Shown: positions 1-8,520, counted from the first letter of the stretch. The stretch is DNA of 64,000 nt from Salinimicrobium sediminis (GCF_900215295.1 NZ_OCMF01000004.1:310001-374000); one strand, 5' to 3'. The notes: generated from the letters alone by a model not told the origin. Made by a program: numbers and translations.

Positions 1-398
1 TCATGGTCAGGATAATCTGATTGCTGCACCAGTTCGCGGTAAGTAAGATCGTAACTTAAATGCTCGCTGATGTAGTAGCTGTGGACGAATGTCACAGGAT
101 TTTTCTCTTCCAGGTAAGCAATAGGACGCGGCGTACCTATTCCTTTCTCAAGTAATCTTTGAGCATAGGTAAAGGATCTTTCTGCCTTGGATTTTCTGAA
201 AAACCGGTATACTACCCGATTAACAGCATTCGGTACTTTAAAAGCTTTGACATTGACCCTCATTCCTTGGAGATCGAACAATTTTATCCGGTTGCGGACT
301 CCATTACCCAGCTGCTCCCCTTTCTTATCAAAATTGTCAATGAGATCGAGGATCTCTGCTTTTGAATTCCGGAAATTTTCTGAGATCACTAATTTCAT
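1..398 (-). CDS. Kdo/WaaP-like lipopolysaccharide kinase family protein (partial)
   Basis: Only the N-terminal 132 residues are present; the gene runs off the left edge. The readable part has the pattern of the WaaP/Kdo-kinase family: a basic strand (residues about 45-60, NVKAFK) followed by KSKAERSFTYAQRLLEKGIGTPRPIAYLE, the usual N-lobe helix and strand of this kinase-like fold, broken here only for description. Such enzymes phosphorylate LPS inner-core sugars at the cytoplasmic face of the inner membrane. The start overlaps the stop of the downstream GT2 gene by four bases (ATGA), so the two are translationally coupled, which supports a role in LPS core assembly. The catalytic loop is outside the window, so activity cannot be judged. 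Confidence 0.7.
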   Translation of the reverse strand, partial: MKLVISENFRNSKAEILDLIDNFDKKGEQLGNGVRNRIKLFDLQGMRVNVKAFKVPNAVNRVVYRFFRKSKAERSFTYAQRLLEKGIGTPRPIAYLEEKNPVTFVHSYYISEHLSYDLTYRELVQQSDYPDH

Positions 399-1189
399 GC
401 TTGCTCAAGATATTTATCAATCCCCTTTTCACAGCGAAGTTTCTTCTCTCTCATTGTTCGTTCCTGGATCTCGTTATTACGCTCCAAAAATTCTTTGGAC
501 TTTTCAGGATGAAATATATGATAGACAATTCCGCCATATCGAAGCCTTTTTCCTTTAACGCCATAGTTCAAAAGCCTTATTACATACTCTGAATCTTCCC
601 TTCCCCAGCCTTCCATAACTTCATCATAACCATTTACTGCAATAAAATCTTCACGCCAGTAAGAAAGATTACAGCCTCTCGTCTTCCCTGAAAACCCGGA
701 GGTAGGTTTATAAAACCTTTGCACCAATGGAATTCTCAGGTTTCGGGATTTATTTTTAATAGCTTCGGAAAGTAAAGAAAATTTTGCCTGATCCATTTCC
801 AACACCTCGCTTACTGCTGAAGGTTTAATGTTGACCCTGGAGCCAAAAAGAAAAATTCCTTTTTCTGCACGAGCCAGATGATCTTTAATAAAATGCGGAT
901 GTAAAATGCAGTCCCCATCGATTTGGATGATATAATCTGCTTTTGTTCCTGCAACAGCTTTATTTAAGATAGCCGACTTACGGAAGCCTTTATCCTCCTG
1001 CCAAACATGCTTCACCGCAACCCTGCTTTTATTAGAGAATTCCTCAATAACTGCTTTAGTCTGGGCTCCCGAACCATCATCGGCAATAAGGATCTCATCC
1101 GGAAGCCGGGATTGGATAATGATGCTGTTCAAAACAGACCTCAGTGCTTCGGGCCAGTTATATGTTGAAAGTAGTAAGGCTGTCTTCAT
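395..1189 (-). CDS. Glycosyltransferase family 2 protein
   Basis: A 264-residue GT-A fold glycosyltransferase. The N-terminus has the family's opening strand (ALLLSTYNWPE, residues 4-14) and ADDGSG (36-41). The metal and nucleotide-sugar binding DGD lies at residues 91-93. A C-terminal GWGREDSE block (194-201) is typical of the subgroup with a galactosyltransferase-like C-terminal half. It probably adds a sugar to LPS core or capsule on the cytoplasmic side. It lies between a WaaP-like kinase gene (4-bp ATGA overlap) and a GT4 gene (1-nt gap), so the three form one leftward operon. Donor and acceptor cannot be read from sequence. Confidence 0.85.
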   Translation of the reverse strand: MKTALLLSTYNWPEALRSVLNSIIIQSRLPDEILIADDGSGAQTKAVIEEFSNKSRVAVKHVWQEDKGFRKSAILNKAVAGTKADYIIQIDGDCILHPHFIKDHLARAEKGIFLFGSRVNIKPSAVSEVLEMDQAKFSLLSEAIKNKSRNLRIPLVQRFYKPTSGFSGKTRGCNLSYWREDFIAVNGYDEVMEGWGREDSEYVIRLLNYGVKGKRLRYGGIVYHIFHPEKSKEFLERNNEIQERTMREKKLRCEKGIDKYLEQA

Positions 1190-1190
1190 A

Positions 1191-2309
1191 TTAATGAACC
1201 AGGTTTCTTTTTGAGGTCACTAATTCCTTATATACATCGAGGGTTTTTTTTCCCAAATGTTCCGCAGTAAATTCGTTCCGGTATTTTTCAAAAGAAAGAT
1301 CACCAAATTGCTTTTCAAGCTCCGGATTCCTGATAAATTCTATCAATTTTTGAGCTAGAGCCTCAGGATTTTCAGGTTCTACAAAAAATCCATTTCTCCC
1401 GTTTTCAATAACTTCCTCCACAACTCCCACTCTAGTTGTGATCACTGCCGTTTTCTGAGAAAAGGCTTCCATTAAAGAAGATGGCCCTCCTTCTCTTTTT
1501 GAGCTTATAACGAGAGCATCAAGCTGTGGCATGAAAGAAACCGCATTAGCTACAAATCCTAAAAAGGTAAAATATGGACCAATTCCTGCAGCTTCAACAG
1601 CCTTTTTAAATTCCGGGGTCAGTTTAGAAGGTGAACCCATTTGAACCAGGTGGAAATTAGTAACCCCTTTTTTTACCACAATTTCTACAGCTTTAACAAG
1701 AGTCATTAGATCTTTTGCCCTGGTATGGTTTGCAATATTTCCAAAAAGTACAAGCTCCTCTTGCAAGCCAAGTTTTTTTCTAATGGAAAATTCAGGTTCT
1801 CCACGGTCAATTTGTTTGATCCCATTATGAACCGTTACCATTTTGCTGTGATTCTTTCTTTTAAGTACCTTTTTGAAGTTCTCTCTGACATATTCAGAGA
1901 TCACTATGATCCGGTCAATAGCGGGGTAATTGTACTTGTATTTGCTCAGGATGCTGTTCTTTTCCCTTACCCCTTTTTTAGCAAAAACAGTAGGAATTCC
2001 AATAACTTTAAATAGGTCCGTGACCACAAAACCTGTAACAGAATCACTGGTGTGAAGGTGAATAACATCAATTTTATGTTGTTCCACAAGATTCCTAAAG
2101 AACTTCCTGTATGCTGAAGTATGAGGCTTTTTATACTCCATGGCTAAGATTTCCACGGGATGGTTTTTCACCTCTTCAAATAAAGGGGTTCCGGTAAAAC
2201 AAAAGATTTTCTGTTCCACCCCCAGCTTTTCCAGCTCATCAATTAGGTACATCAACTGCTGTTCATTACCACCCCAGCTGCGGGCGCCCGAAACGTGTAA
2301 TACTTTCAT
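1191..2309 (-). CDS. Glycosyltransferase family 4 protein
   Basis: A GT-B fold retaining glycosyltransferase of about 372 residues. The N-terminal MKVLHVSGARSWGG strand-loop and the C-terminal EGGPSSLMEAF block (the E-x7-E nucleotide-sugar motif) are diagnostic of GT4. I start it at the ATG at 2309 because the conserved first strand begins there; an upstream in-frame ATG at 2318 would add only MIF. A TACCTTTG box (2336-2329 on this strand) lies 19 nt upstream, matching a Bacteroidota -7 element. It is first gene of the leftward envelope-glycan operon and is paralogous to the divergently transcribed GT4 gene starting at 2470. Confidence 0.85.
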   Translation of the reverse strand: MKVLHVSGARSWGGNEQQLMYLIDELEKLGVEQKIFCFTGTPLFEEVKNHPVEILAMEYKKPHTSAYRKFFRNLVEQHKIDVIHLHTSDSVTGFVVTDLFKVIGIPTVFAKKGVREKNSILSKYKYNYPAIDRIIVISEYVRENFKKVLKRKNHSKMVTVHNGIKQIDRGEPEFSIRKKLGLQEELVLFGNIANHTRAKDLMTLVKAVEIVVKKGVTNFHLVQMGSPSKLTPEFKKAVEAAGIGPYFTFLGFVANAVSFMPQLDALVISSKREGGPSSLMEAFSQKTAVITTRVGVVEEVIENGRNGFFVEPENPEALAQKLIEFIRNPELEKQFGDLSFEKYRNEFTAEHLGKKTLDVYKELVTSKRNLVH

Positions 2310-2328
2310 AAAGATCAATCTTCACAAA

Positions 2329-2336
2329 CAAAGGTA
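2329..2336 (-). promoter_or_regulatory. Candidate -7 promoter element for the leftward glycosyltransferase operon
   Basis: On the minus strand this reads TACCTTTG, an exact match to the Bacteroidota -7 consensus TAnnTTTG. It lies 19 nt before the ATG at 2309. I see no clear TTTG at the expected -33 distance, so only half of the promoter is supported. Confidence 0.4.
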
Positions 2337-2469
2337 AAGGTTTTCCCTTGCAGTACCCATTTTGTATACAGTCCCAATAAAAATTTACTGAAATAACGGC
2401 TTTTTGGATACCTCCTTTCCTCCCCTGTTTTAAAATTATAAAGTAATTTTACCGGCGTAAAAAATTGAA

Positions 2470-3588
2470 GTGAAGATCTTACATCTTTCGGCTGCGGAAA
2501 AATGGGGCGGTGGTGAAAACCACCTGGAAAACCTGTGTCATGAGCTGAAAAATGAGATTTCCAACACGGTTTTTTGCGTAGCTGAAGGCATGCTGCACGA
2601 ACGCCTGAAAAAAAATGGAACGAGGATAATACCTGCCCCCCTGGCCAACAAAATGGATCCGCGTTTTGTCCTGAAGCTGGCACGTACCTGCAAAAAGGAA
2701 AAATTCGACCTGCTTCACATTCACGACAGCACAGCGCTCACCCTTGCAGTGATGGCCGACCATTTTGGGGAACTGCCGCCATTCATTTTCAGTAAAAAAA
2801 CATCTTTTCCCATAAGACCCCGACGCCAAACCCTTTTTAAATATAATTATCCCAAGGTCAAAAAGATCCTTTGTGTTTCAGAAGCTACCCGCAGGATCAG
2901 TTCAGAGAATCTAATTGGACAGGAACGCCTCGAAGTAATTTACCACGGCACCCGTCTTGACAACAAGCGTCAAAAATCCCCTTTTTGGATAAGAGATAAA
3001 TATGAAATTCCTGAAGGTGCAAAATTGGTAGGGAATATTGGAAATCATATTGAAGCAAAAGACCTGGAGACCTTTATTCGCACTGCACATCACCTGGTGA
3101 ACCTGAAGCAGCAAAAAGATCTTTATTTCATCCAGATTGGAAGTTTTAGCAGGAGGACCGAAGCCTTACTGGCGATGGTAGAAGAATTTCAGCTTCAAAA
3201 GCATGTGATCTTCACAGATTATATTCCGGAGGCTTCTGCATTGATCCCACAGTTTGACGTGATGCTGCTGACTTCAGAAAATGAAGGTATTCCGCAGGTG
3301 ATCTATGAATCATTTTACTATAATGTGCCGGTAATTAGTACCGAAGTCGGCGGAATTGCTGAAGTCATTGAAGACGAGGTGAACGGGTTCTTATGCAAAC
3401 CATATGATCACACGGGAATAGGTGAAAAGCTGTTGTTTTTAATTGCTAATCCGCAGGTAATCCCGACCTTTGCAAAAATTTCCAGGGAAAAACTGTTGCA
3501 GCATTTTACAAGTGATATAATGGCGCAGAAAACCCTGAAAGAATATAAAACAGCGATCAATGGTAGATTATACAGAGGAACTGAATAA
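2470..3588 (+). CDS. Glycosyltransferase family 4 protein (GTG start)
   Basis: A 372-residue GT-B glycosyltransferase. It opens with KILHLSAAEKWGGGENH, closely resembling the opening of the divergent neighbour, and has the C-terminal ENEGIPQVIYESF block (E-x7-E). The first strand begins right at the GTG codon, with no in-frame ATG before it, so GTG is the likely start. The two GT4 genes look like an old duplication placed head to head around a 160-bp spacer. The 3' end overlaps the following tsaC gene by 29 bp, so tsaC is probably translated from the same transcript. Likely role: LPS or surface-glycan synthesis; the sugar is unknown. Confidence 0.83.
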   Translation: MKILHLSAAEKWGGGENHLENLCHELKNEISNTVFCVAEGMLHERLKKNGTRIIPAPLANKMDPRFVLKLARTCKKEKFDLLHIHDSTALTLAVMADHFGELPPFIFSKKTSFPIRPRRQTLFKYNYPKVKKILCVSEATRRISSENLIGQERLEVIYHGTRLDNKRQKSPFWIRDKYEIPEGAKLVGNIGNHIEAKDLETFIRTAHHLVNLKQQKDLYFIQIGSFSRRTEALLAMVEEFQLQKHVIFTDYIPEASALIPQFDVMLLTSENEGIPQVIYESFYYNVPVISTEVGGIAEVIEDEVNGFLCKPYDHTGIGEKLLFLIANPQVIPTFAKISREKLLQHFTSDIMAQKTLKEYKTAINGRLYRGTE

Positions 3589-4129
3589 CGCATTAGCCGT
3601 TCTTAAAAGAGGCGGAATTATTTTATATCCTACCGATACGGTATGGGGAATTGGCTGTGATGCAACCAATGCCGATGCCATAGACAAGATCTATGCTTTA
3701 AAGAAAAGGAGTGAAGAAAAGGCCCTTATCTGCCTGGTTTCAGATTTTAAAATGCTGAACCAGTTTGTTGAAGAAGTACCCGAAGTAGCATACGATATCC
3801 TAAAATATGCCGCTAAACCTACCACGATCATCTACGATAAACCTATTAGAGTAGCAGAAAACCTGGTGGGCAAGGATAATACTTTAGGAATACGGGTTAC
3901 CAAGGACGATTTTTGCCAGAAATTGATCCGGAAATTAAAGCGGCCCCTTGTTTCTACATCGGCAAATTTAAGTAACCAGCCCACCCCTGAATCCTTTGCC
4001 CAAATTGCTCCCGAAATTTTAAAGGGTGTAGACTATGTGGTAAATTTACAACAGTCTATAAAGACTCCTAAGCCTTCAGCTATTATCAAGCTGAGCAATG
4101 ATGGAGAAGTAAAAGTAATTAGAAAGTAA
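3560..4129 (+). CDS. tsaC: L-threonylcarbamoyladenylate synthase (Sua5/YciO/YrdC family)
   Basis: This enzyme makes threonylcarbamoyl-AMP from threonine, bicarbonate and ATP, the first step of the t6A37 tRNA modification, in the cytoplasm. At 189 residues it is the short single-domain TsaC type, not the longer Sua5 form. Visible family motifs are YPTDTVWGIGCDATN (about residues 21-35), KKRSEEKA, and VSTSANLSNQPTP near residue 135. The start lies inside the end of the preceding glycosyltransferase gene, a 29-bp overlap. The next gene, cca, is also a tRNA-maturation gene, so the two share a theme, but a perfect palindrome separates them. Confidence 0.92.
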   Translation: MVDYTEELNNALAVLKRGGIILYPTDTVWGIGCDATNADAIDKIYALKKRSEEKALICLVSDFKMLNQFVEEVPEVAYDILKYAAKPTTIIYDKPIRVAENLVGKDNTLGIRVTKDDFCQKLIRKLKRPLVSTSANLSNQPTPESFAQIAPEILKGVDYVVNLQQSIKTPKPSAIIKLSNDGEVKVIRK

Positions 4130-4141
4130 AAATTTTTATAG

Positions 4142-4171
4142 ACCTCACAGGTTTTTAAAAACCTGTGAGGT
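4142..4171. terminator. Perfect 30-bp palindrome, probable terminator after tsaC
   Basis: Bases 4142-4156 and 4157-4171 are exact reverse complements (arm ACCTCACAGGTTTTT), followed by TTT. It begins 12 nt after the tsaC stop, so it probably ends that transcript in either direction. The same style of element, with core CCTGACAGG, recurs at 44151-44184. It also overlaps the far upstream TTG codon that could otherwise be taken as the cca start, which argues for the later GTG. Confidence 0.6.
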
Positions 4172-4220
4172 TTTGCCTCTGAAAATATTCGTGGATTCGT
4201 GGCAAGAAAAATTACAATAC

Positions 4221-5636
4221 GTGAACAACTATAAGCAAGCCCTTTCAAACAACATTTTTAAAGTTATTTCTTTAGCAGCCAAAGAACTGCAGTTGGAAAG
4301 CTATGTAATTGGTGGTTTTGTGAGGGATTATATTCTGCAGCGTGGGGAACATAAGGATATTGATATAGTCGCAGTGGGCAGCGGGATCGAACTGGCAAAA
4401 AAAGTATCTTCCCTGCTTCCACATAAGCCAAAAGTGCAGATCTTCAAAACCTACGGTACGGCTATGCTACGGGCATATGATATGGAAGTGGAATTTGTTG
4501 GCGCCCGTAAAGAAAGCTATTCTGAAGAAAGCAGGAATCCGGAAGTTGAGACCGGTACTCTTGAAGATGATCAAAACCGAAGGGATTTTACCATCAACGC
4601 CCTTGCCCTAAGCCTTAATGATGAGACCTATGGCGACCTGCTGGACCCGTTTAACGGACTGCAGGATCTAAGCGCCGGAGTGATAAGAACTCCGTTGGAC
4701 CCCGACGTTACTTATTCTGATGACCCGCTTAGAATGCTAAGGGCAATACGATTTGCCTCGCAATTACAATTCAGGATCGAGAAGGATTCTCTGCAGGCGA
4801 TCACCCGCAACAGGAACCGGATCAAGATCATCTCGCGTGAAAGAATTGTTGATGAACTGAACAAGATCCTGCTTTCTCCAAAACCTTCAGTTGGTTTCAG
4901 CCTTTTACACAAAACCGGAATGTTGGGATTGCTCCTGCCCGAACTTACTGCACTTGAAGGGATAGATGAAATTGAAGGGCAGCGCCACAAAGATAATTTT
5001 TGGCACACCCTGGAGGTGGTCGACAACATTTCAGAAAACACTAATGACCTGTGGCTGCGATGGGCAGCCTTACTTCATGATATAGGTAAAGCTCCCACAA
5101 AAAAGTTTGATGAGAATTTGGGCTGGACCTTCCATGGTCACGAATTTGTAGGATCCAAAATGGTGTACAAGCTATTTAAGCGCCTTAAAATGCCATTGAA
5201 TGAAAAGATGAAGTTCGTACAAAAGATGGTCTATATGAGTTCGCGTCCTATTGTTCTTTCGCAAGAGGTAACGGATTCGGCAGTGAGAAGACTTATTTTT
5301 GATGCAGGAGAAGATATTGAAGATCTCATGACACTTTGTGAAGCAGATATTACCACGAAGAATCCGAGGAGGTATCGCAGGTATCACAATAATTTCAAGG
5401 TTGTAAGACAAAAAATTAAAGAAGTCGAGGAGCGGGACCATGTGCGGAATTTCCAACCCCCGGTTTCGGGAGAAGAGATCATGGAAACTTTTGACCTTAA
5501 ACCTTCCAGGGAAATAGGAGTCATAAAAGATGCAATCAAAGAAGCCATTTTAGAAGGAGTTATTCCAAATGAATATGATGCGGCCAGAGAGTTTATGCTT
5601 CAAAAAGGAAAAGAAATAGGTTTATCCCCTAAATAA
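4221..5636 (+). CDS. cca: CCA tRNA nucleotidyltransferase with HD domain
   Basis: Adds or repairs the 3'-terminal CCA of tRNAs. The class II nucleotidyltransferase head shows GGFVRDYIL, the metal-binding DID within HKDIDIV, and RRDFTINALAL. A C-terminal HD domain shows ALLHDIGK; the HD form is the usual one in Bacteroidota. From the GTG at 4221 the protein is 471 residues. I prefer this start to the TTG at 4173, because that codon lies just beyond the terminator palindrome and the extra residues look unconserved. The product stops 28 bp before ctaA. Function is secure; the start is less so. Confidence 0.92.
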   Translation: MNNYKQALSNNIFKVISLAAKELQLESYVIGGFVRDYILQRGEHKDIDIVAVGSGIELAKKVSSLLPHKPKVQIFKTYGTAMLRAYDMEVEFVGARKESYSEESRNPEVETGTLEDDQNRRDFTINALALSLNDETYGDLLDPFNGLQDLSAGVIRTPLDPDVTYSDDPLRMLRAIRFASQLQFRIEKDSLQAITRNRNRIKIISRERIVDELNKILLSPKPSVGFSLLHKTGMLGLLLPELTALEGIDEIEGQRHKDNFWHTLEVVDNISENTNDLWLRWAALLHDIGKAPTKKFDENLGWTFHGHEFVGSKMVYKLFKRLKMPLNEKMKFVQKMVYMSSRPIVLSQEVTDSAVRRLIFDAGEDIEDLMTLCEADITTKNPRRYRRYHNNFKVVRQKIKEVEERDHVRNFQPPVSGEEIMETFDLKPSREIGVIKDAIKEAILEGVIPNEYDAAREFMLQKGKEIGLSPK

Positions 5637-5664
5637 ATCATGCGTTACCTTCACATTCACCCCC

Positions 5665-6678
5665 ATGAAAGACAATAAGAAAGTAGTTTACTGGCTGTAC
5701 ACCGGTTGTTTTCTAATTTTTGTAATGGTTGTTGTAGGTGGGATCACCCGCCTTACAAATTCCGGTTTATCTATTTCAGATTACAAATTGATCACCGGGA
5801 CCATTCCCCCTTTGACAGAGGAACAATGGGTGGAAGAATTCGAATTCTACAAACAATTTCCTGAATACCAGAAATTGCATTACCACTTCACCCTTGAAGA
5901 TTTTAAAGGAATTTATTTTTGGGAATGGCTGCACCGGGTTATTGGAAGGCTCATAGGACTGGTCTTTGTTTTTCCATTCCTCTATTTCCTGGCCACCAAA
6001 CAACTTACGCGTCCCACGATTTATAAATCTATTGTTCTGTTATTCCTGGGTGGATTTCAGGGATTTCTTGGCTGGTACATGGTTAAAAGTGGCCTTGTAG
6101 ATATGCCGGCAGTTAGCCATTATCGCCTCGCTGCCCATCTAACTACAGCTTTTGTAACTTTTGCCTACTGTTTTTGGGTTGCCATGGACCTGGTCTATCC
6201 AAAGAAAAAACAGATCAATAAAAGCTTCAGGAATCTTATTTGGGTGGGAATGATCATTCTGCTCCTGCAGATCATTTGGGGCGCTTTTGTAGCCGGCCTG
6301 GATGCAGGATGGATCCATAATTTCTGGCCAAAAATGACAGGTGGCGAATGGATCCATGAGACCGTTTATATCGAACAAAACCCGCTGTGGAGGAATTTCA
6401 TCGAAGGAAAAAGTGGGGTGCAATTCGTTCACCGCTACCTGGCTTATGTGGTAGTAGGGGTCATAGTATATATCTGGTTCAGATCAAGAAAAATGGCACT
6501 CACTCTTCCGCAGCAAAAAGGAATAAACTGGCTCCTGGGATTAGTGTTTCTGCAATTTATTTTGGGTGTCCTAACCTTGATCTATGCGGTGCCGCTATGG
6601 TTAGGAGTTGCACACCAGGTGGGAGCATTTTTCCTGCTTACGGCGATGACATTTACGCTCCACAGATTTAGCAGATAG
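5665..6678 (+). CDS. ctaA: Heme A synthase (CtaA/COX15 family)
   Basis: A 337-residue integral membrane protein that oxidises the C8 methyl of heme O to a formyl group, giving heme A for aa3-type cytochrome oxidase. About eight hydrophobic segments are visible. Family signatures are GGITRLTNSGLSISDYK just after the first membrane span, EWLHRVIGR (heme-ligand His in the HRxxG motif), and late HRYLAY and VAHQVGAF histidines. The large loop between the two halves (about residues 205-255) is polar. It follows cca after 28 bp and may be co-transcribed. Its presence points to aerobic respiration. Confidence 0.92.
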   Translation: MKDNKKVVYWLYTGCFLIFVMVVVGGITRLTNSGLSISDYKLITGTIPPLTEEQWVEEFEFYKQFPEYQKLHYHFTLEDFKGIYFWEWLHRVIGRLIGLVFVFPFLYFLATKQLTRPTIYKSIVLLFLGGFQGFLGWYMVKSGLVDMPAVSHYRLAAHLTTAFVTFAYCFWVAMDLVYPKKKQINKSFRNLIWVGMIILLLQIIWGAFVAGLDAGWIHNFWPKMTGGEWIHETVYIEQNPLWRNFIEGKSGVQFVHRYLAYVVVGVIVYIWFRSRKMALTLPQQKGINWLLGLVFLQFILGVLTLIYAVPLWLGVAHQVGAFFLLTAMTFTLHRFSR

Positions 6679-6701
6679 CTGAAAAATGTCATCTAAAAAT
6701 G

Positions 6702-6709
6702 TATCTTTG
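6702..6709 (+). promoter_or_regulatory. Candidate -7 promoter element
   Basis: TATCTTTG matches TAnnTTTG exactly and lies 19 nt upstream of the ATG at 6729, just after the ctaA stop. No clear -33 TTTG is seen, so the call rests on the -7 match and its position. Confidence 0.4.
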
Positions 6710-6728
6710 CAATCCAATTTTTTGATTT

Positions 6729-7238
6729 ATGCTTTATAGATTTAGAATTATTCTTGATGCCGAAGAAGATGTGTTTCGTGATATAGAGATCATGGCCGAT
6801 AACACATTGGAAGACTTACACAACACCATACTACAATCATTTGGTTTTGATGGCACCGAGATGGCTTCATTCTACATAAGTGACGACGATTGGAACCAGG
6901 GGGAGGAGATCTCCCAGTTTGACGTTACAGATGGAGATGCATCTGTACGCCTCATGAATGAGACAACACTTGATGATGTGGTTTCAGAATCCCAGACCAA
7001 ATTGATCTACATTTACGACTTCCTTAGCATGTGGACTTTTTTGGTGGAACTGGCAGAGATCGCAGAACCCGATCCACAAATGGACTACCCGAATCTTCTC
7101 TTTGTACACGGTCAATTGCCCGTGGCTGCACCCGAAAAGGAGTTTGAAGCTGAAGCCGATGACCTAGGGCTGGACTTTAATGATGATTTCGACGTAGACG
7201 ATTACGACGATCTTTCTTTCGACGAGAACTGGAACTAG
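6729..7238 (+). CDS. IS1096 passenger TnpR-like / plasmid pRiA4b ORF-3 family protein
   Basis: A 169-residue acidic protein. The N-terminal 60 residues (RFRIILDAEEDVFRDIEI, then LEDLHNTILQSFGFDG) match the pRiA4b ORF-3 fold. The last 30 residues are almost wholly Asp, Glu and aromatic, ending FDENWN. The family name comes from mobile elements, but chromosomal flavobacterial copies occur without transposase, and I see no inverted repeats or transposase here, so it is probably a resident gene. Biochemical function is unknown. A -7 promoter box lies 19 nt upstream, and the nucleoid-associated-protein gene follows after 60 bp. Confidence 0.7.
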   Translation: MLYRFRIILDAEEDVFRDIEIMADNTLEDLHNTILQSFGFDGTEMASFYISDDDWNQGEEISQFDVTDGDASVRLMNETTLDDVVSESQTKLIYIYDFLSMWTFLVELAEIAEPDPQMDYPNLLFVHGQLPVAAPEKEFEAEADDLGLDFNDDFDVDDYDDLSFDENWN

Positions 7239-7298
7239 TTCCTTTTTTCCTATTTTTCGCATTTAATTAACCCGGTAACTTAACCGCAGCTTTTCAAT

Positions 7299-8357
7299 AT
7301 GATCAATTTATATAACGCTCAAATTGAGTCTCTATCTATTCACAGGGTTGGCAACAAGAGCCGAAATGAGAATATTTTTCTCTCCACCCAGCCTTTTCAT
7401 TTGAATGATGAGATCACTCCTCTTATTAAGGAATATTTCCTGAAGCCCTTTAGGGAAAAAGAAGAGAATTATTTTCAGTTCTCAAACGAGGTGGATGTGG
7501 ATTTCAACCCGTTGTATGAGATCGTAAATCACATTTTTGACAATCCGCAGGATGTACATGAGCAGTCAAAGAAGATCACCACCTTGCTTTTTGAACAGTC
7601 TGCCCATCCGCATATTAAAAGTGGAGAGGTTTACGTGGTACATTTTGAGAACATCATGCTCGATAATGAAAAGACCAACGCTATCGGAATTTTTAAATCT
7701 GAATTGAAGCACGATTTCCTGCAGTTTCAGGAAAAGGAGAGCATTTTGGAAATGATCATTCAGCAGGGGATCAACCTGAACAAACTTGACAAAGGTGCTC
7801 TTATTTTAAACCGCAACAGAGCCGAAGGTTATAAGATCCTTTCGGTAGATTCCAATAAATATGATACCAAATACTGGCTTGAAAATTTTTTAGGGGTTGA
7901 TGTACTGGCCGATGAGAATTTCCACACTAAAAAGTACCTGAAATTCTGCCAGAATTTCGCTAAAGACGTGGTGCTTCCTGCGGAAGATAAAAAGGAAGAA
8001 GTGATGTTCATGAACCGAAGTGTGGATTACTTCGCCAAGAATGATGAATTTGAAGAAACTGCCTTCCTGAATTCGGTAATAGACAATCCCGATCTAATTC
8101 CGGAATTTAAAAACTATAAAACTGAAAAGGCTCCAAAATACAAGATCGAAGACCTTACCAGTTTTCCAATTTCCAATACAGCTGTGACCGCAGCCAGGAA
8201 ATCTATAAAGAACACGATCAATCTAGACACCAACATCCAGATAAGAATGGATTTCATCAACCCGGAATCTGCGGAAAAATTTGTAGAAAAAGGCTGGGAT
8301 GAAGAAAAACAGATGTATTACTACCTGGTGTATTTTAACAAAGAGCAAAAAAGTTAA
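7299..8357 (+). CDS. Nucleoid-associated protein (NdpA/YejK family)
   Basis: A 352-residue protein matching the 37-kDa nucleoid-associated family. The N-terminal INLYNAQIESLSIHRVGNK and the long mixed alpha/beta body are characteristic. E. coli YejK binds the nucleoid and interacts with topoisomerase IV; the flavobacterial form has no established role that I know of. There is no signal peptide. The start is the first ATG of the frame. A 7-bp-periodic array (8368-8430) begins 10 nt after the stop, followed by a bidirectional terminator hairpin. Confidence 0.8.
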   Translation: MINLYNAQIESLSIHRVGNKSRNENIFLSTQPFHLNDEITPLIKEYFLKPFREKEENYFQFSNEVDVDFNPLYEIVNHIFDNPQDVHEQSKKITTLLFEQSAHPHIKSGEVYVVHFENIMLDNEKTNAIGIFKSELKHDFLQFQEKESILEMIIQQGINLNKLDKGALILNRNRAEGYKILSVDSNKYDTKYWLENFLGVDVLADENFHTKKYLKFCQNFAKDVVLPAEDKKEEVMFMNRSVDYFAKNDEFEETAFLNSVIDNPDLIPEFKNYKTEKAPKYKIEDLTSFPISNTAVTAARKSIKNTINLDTNIQIRMDFINPESAEKFVEKGWDEEKQMYYYLVYFNKEQKS

Positions 8358-8367
8358 GACAGCTACG

Positions 8368-8430
8368 GTCTAGAGTCAAGAACCTAGAGCCAGGACTTTT
8401 TAATTCAAGATTTCGGATTCAGGGTTTAAA
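8368..8430 (+). repeat. Heptanucleotide-periodic array 3' of the nucleoid-associated protein gene
   Basis: Nine consecutive 7-bp words can be read in register: GTCTAGA, GTCAAGA, ACCTAGA, GCCAGGA, CTTTTTA, ATTCAAG, ATTTCGG, ATTCAGG, GTTTAAA. The copies are degenerate but the period is kept. The array fills the space between the stop codon and the hairpin at 8442-8486. The words ATTCAAG and ATTCAGG recur in arrays at 8493-8520 and 51570-51639. Confidence 0.65.
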
Positions 8431-8441
8431 ATCCCTGGAGA

Positions 8442-8486
8442 AAAAGAAGGAGCCTCAAAAATCACATTTTTGAGGCTCCTTCTTTT
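8442..8486. terminator. Bidirectional terminator between convergent genes
   Basis: A 20-bp stem (8442-8461 with 8467-8486), starting AAAAGAAGGAGCC and closed by a 5-nt loop, has A-rich and T-rich ends on both sides. It can terminate the nucleoid-associated-protein gene from the left and the convergent kinase-like gene from the right. Confidence 0.8.
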
Positions 8487-8492
8487 AGAGGT

Positions 8493-8520
8493 AGTCAATC
8501 CTGAATTTTGAATTTTGAAT
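8493..8520 (-). repeat. Heptanucleotide-periodic array 3' of the kinase-like gene
   Basis: Read on the minus strand, starting with the last A of the TGA stop codon, the words are ATTCAAA, ATTCAAA, ATTCAGG, ATTGACT. The same words, also starting from the last A of the stop, follow the decarboxylase gene at 51639. Confidence 0.65.

Noticed and set aside
2315-2683. A minus-strand frame between the two GT4 genes
   Set aside because: It overlaps the well-supported GTG-initiated GT4 gene for most of its length and shows no recognisable domain.
4173-4220. TTG start of cca
   Set aside because: It overlaps the end of a perfect terminator palindrome and adds residues without conservation. The GTG at 4221 is preferred.
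6729-7238. A mobile-element remnant
   Set aside because: Although the family name comes from IS1096 and a plasmid, no transposase or terminal repeats are present, and the gene has its own promoter box.
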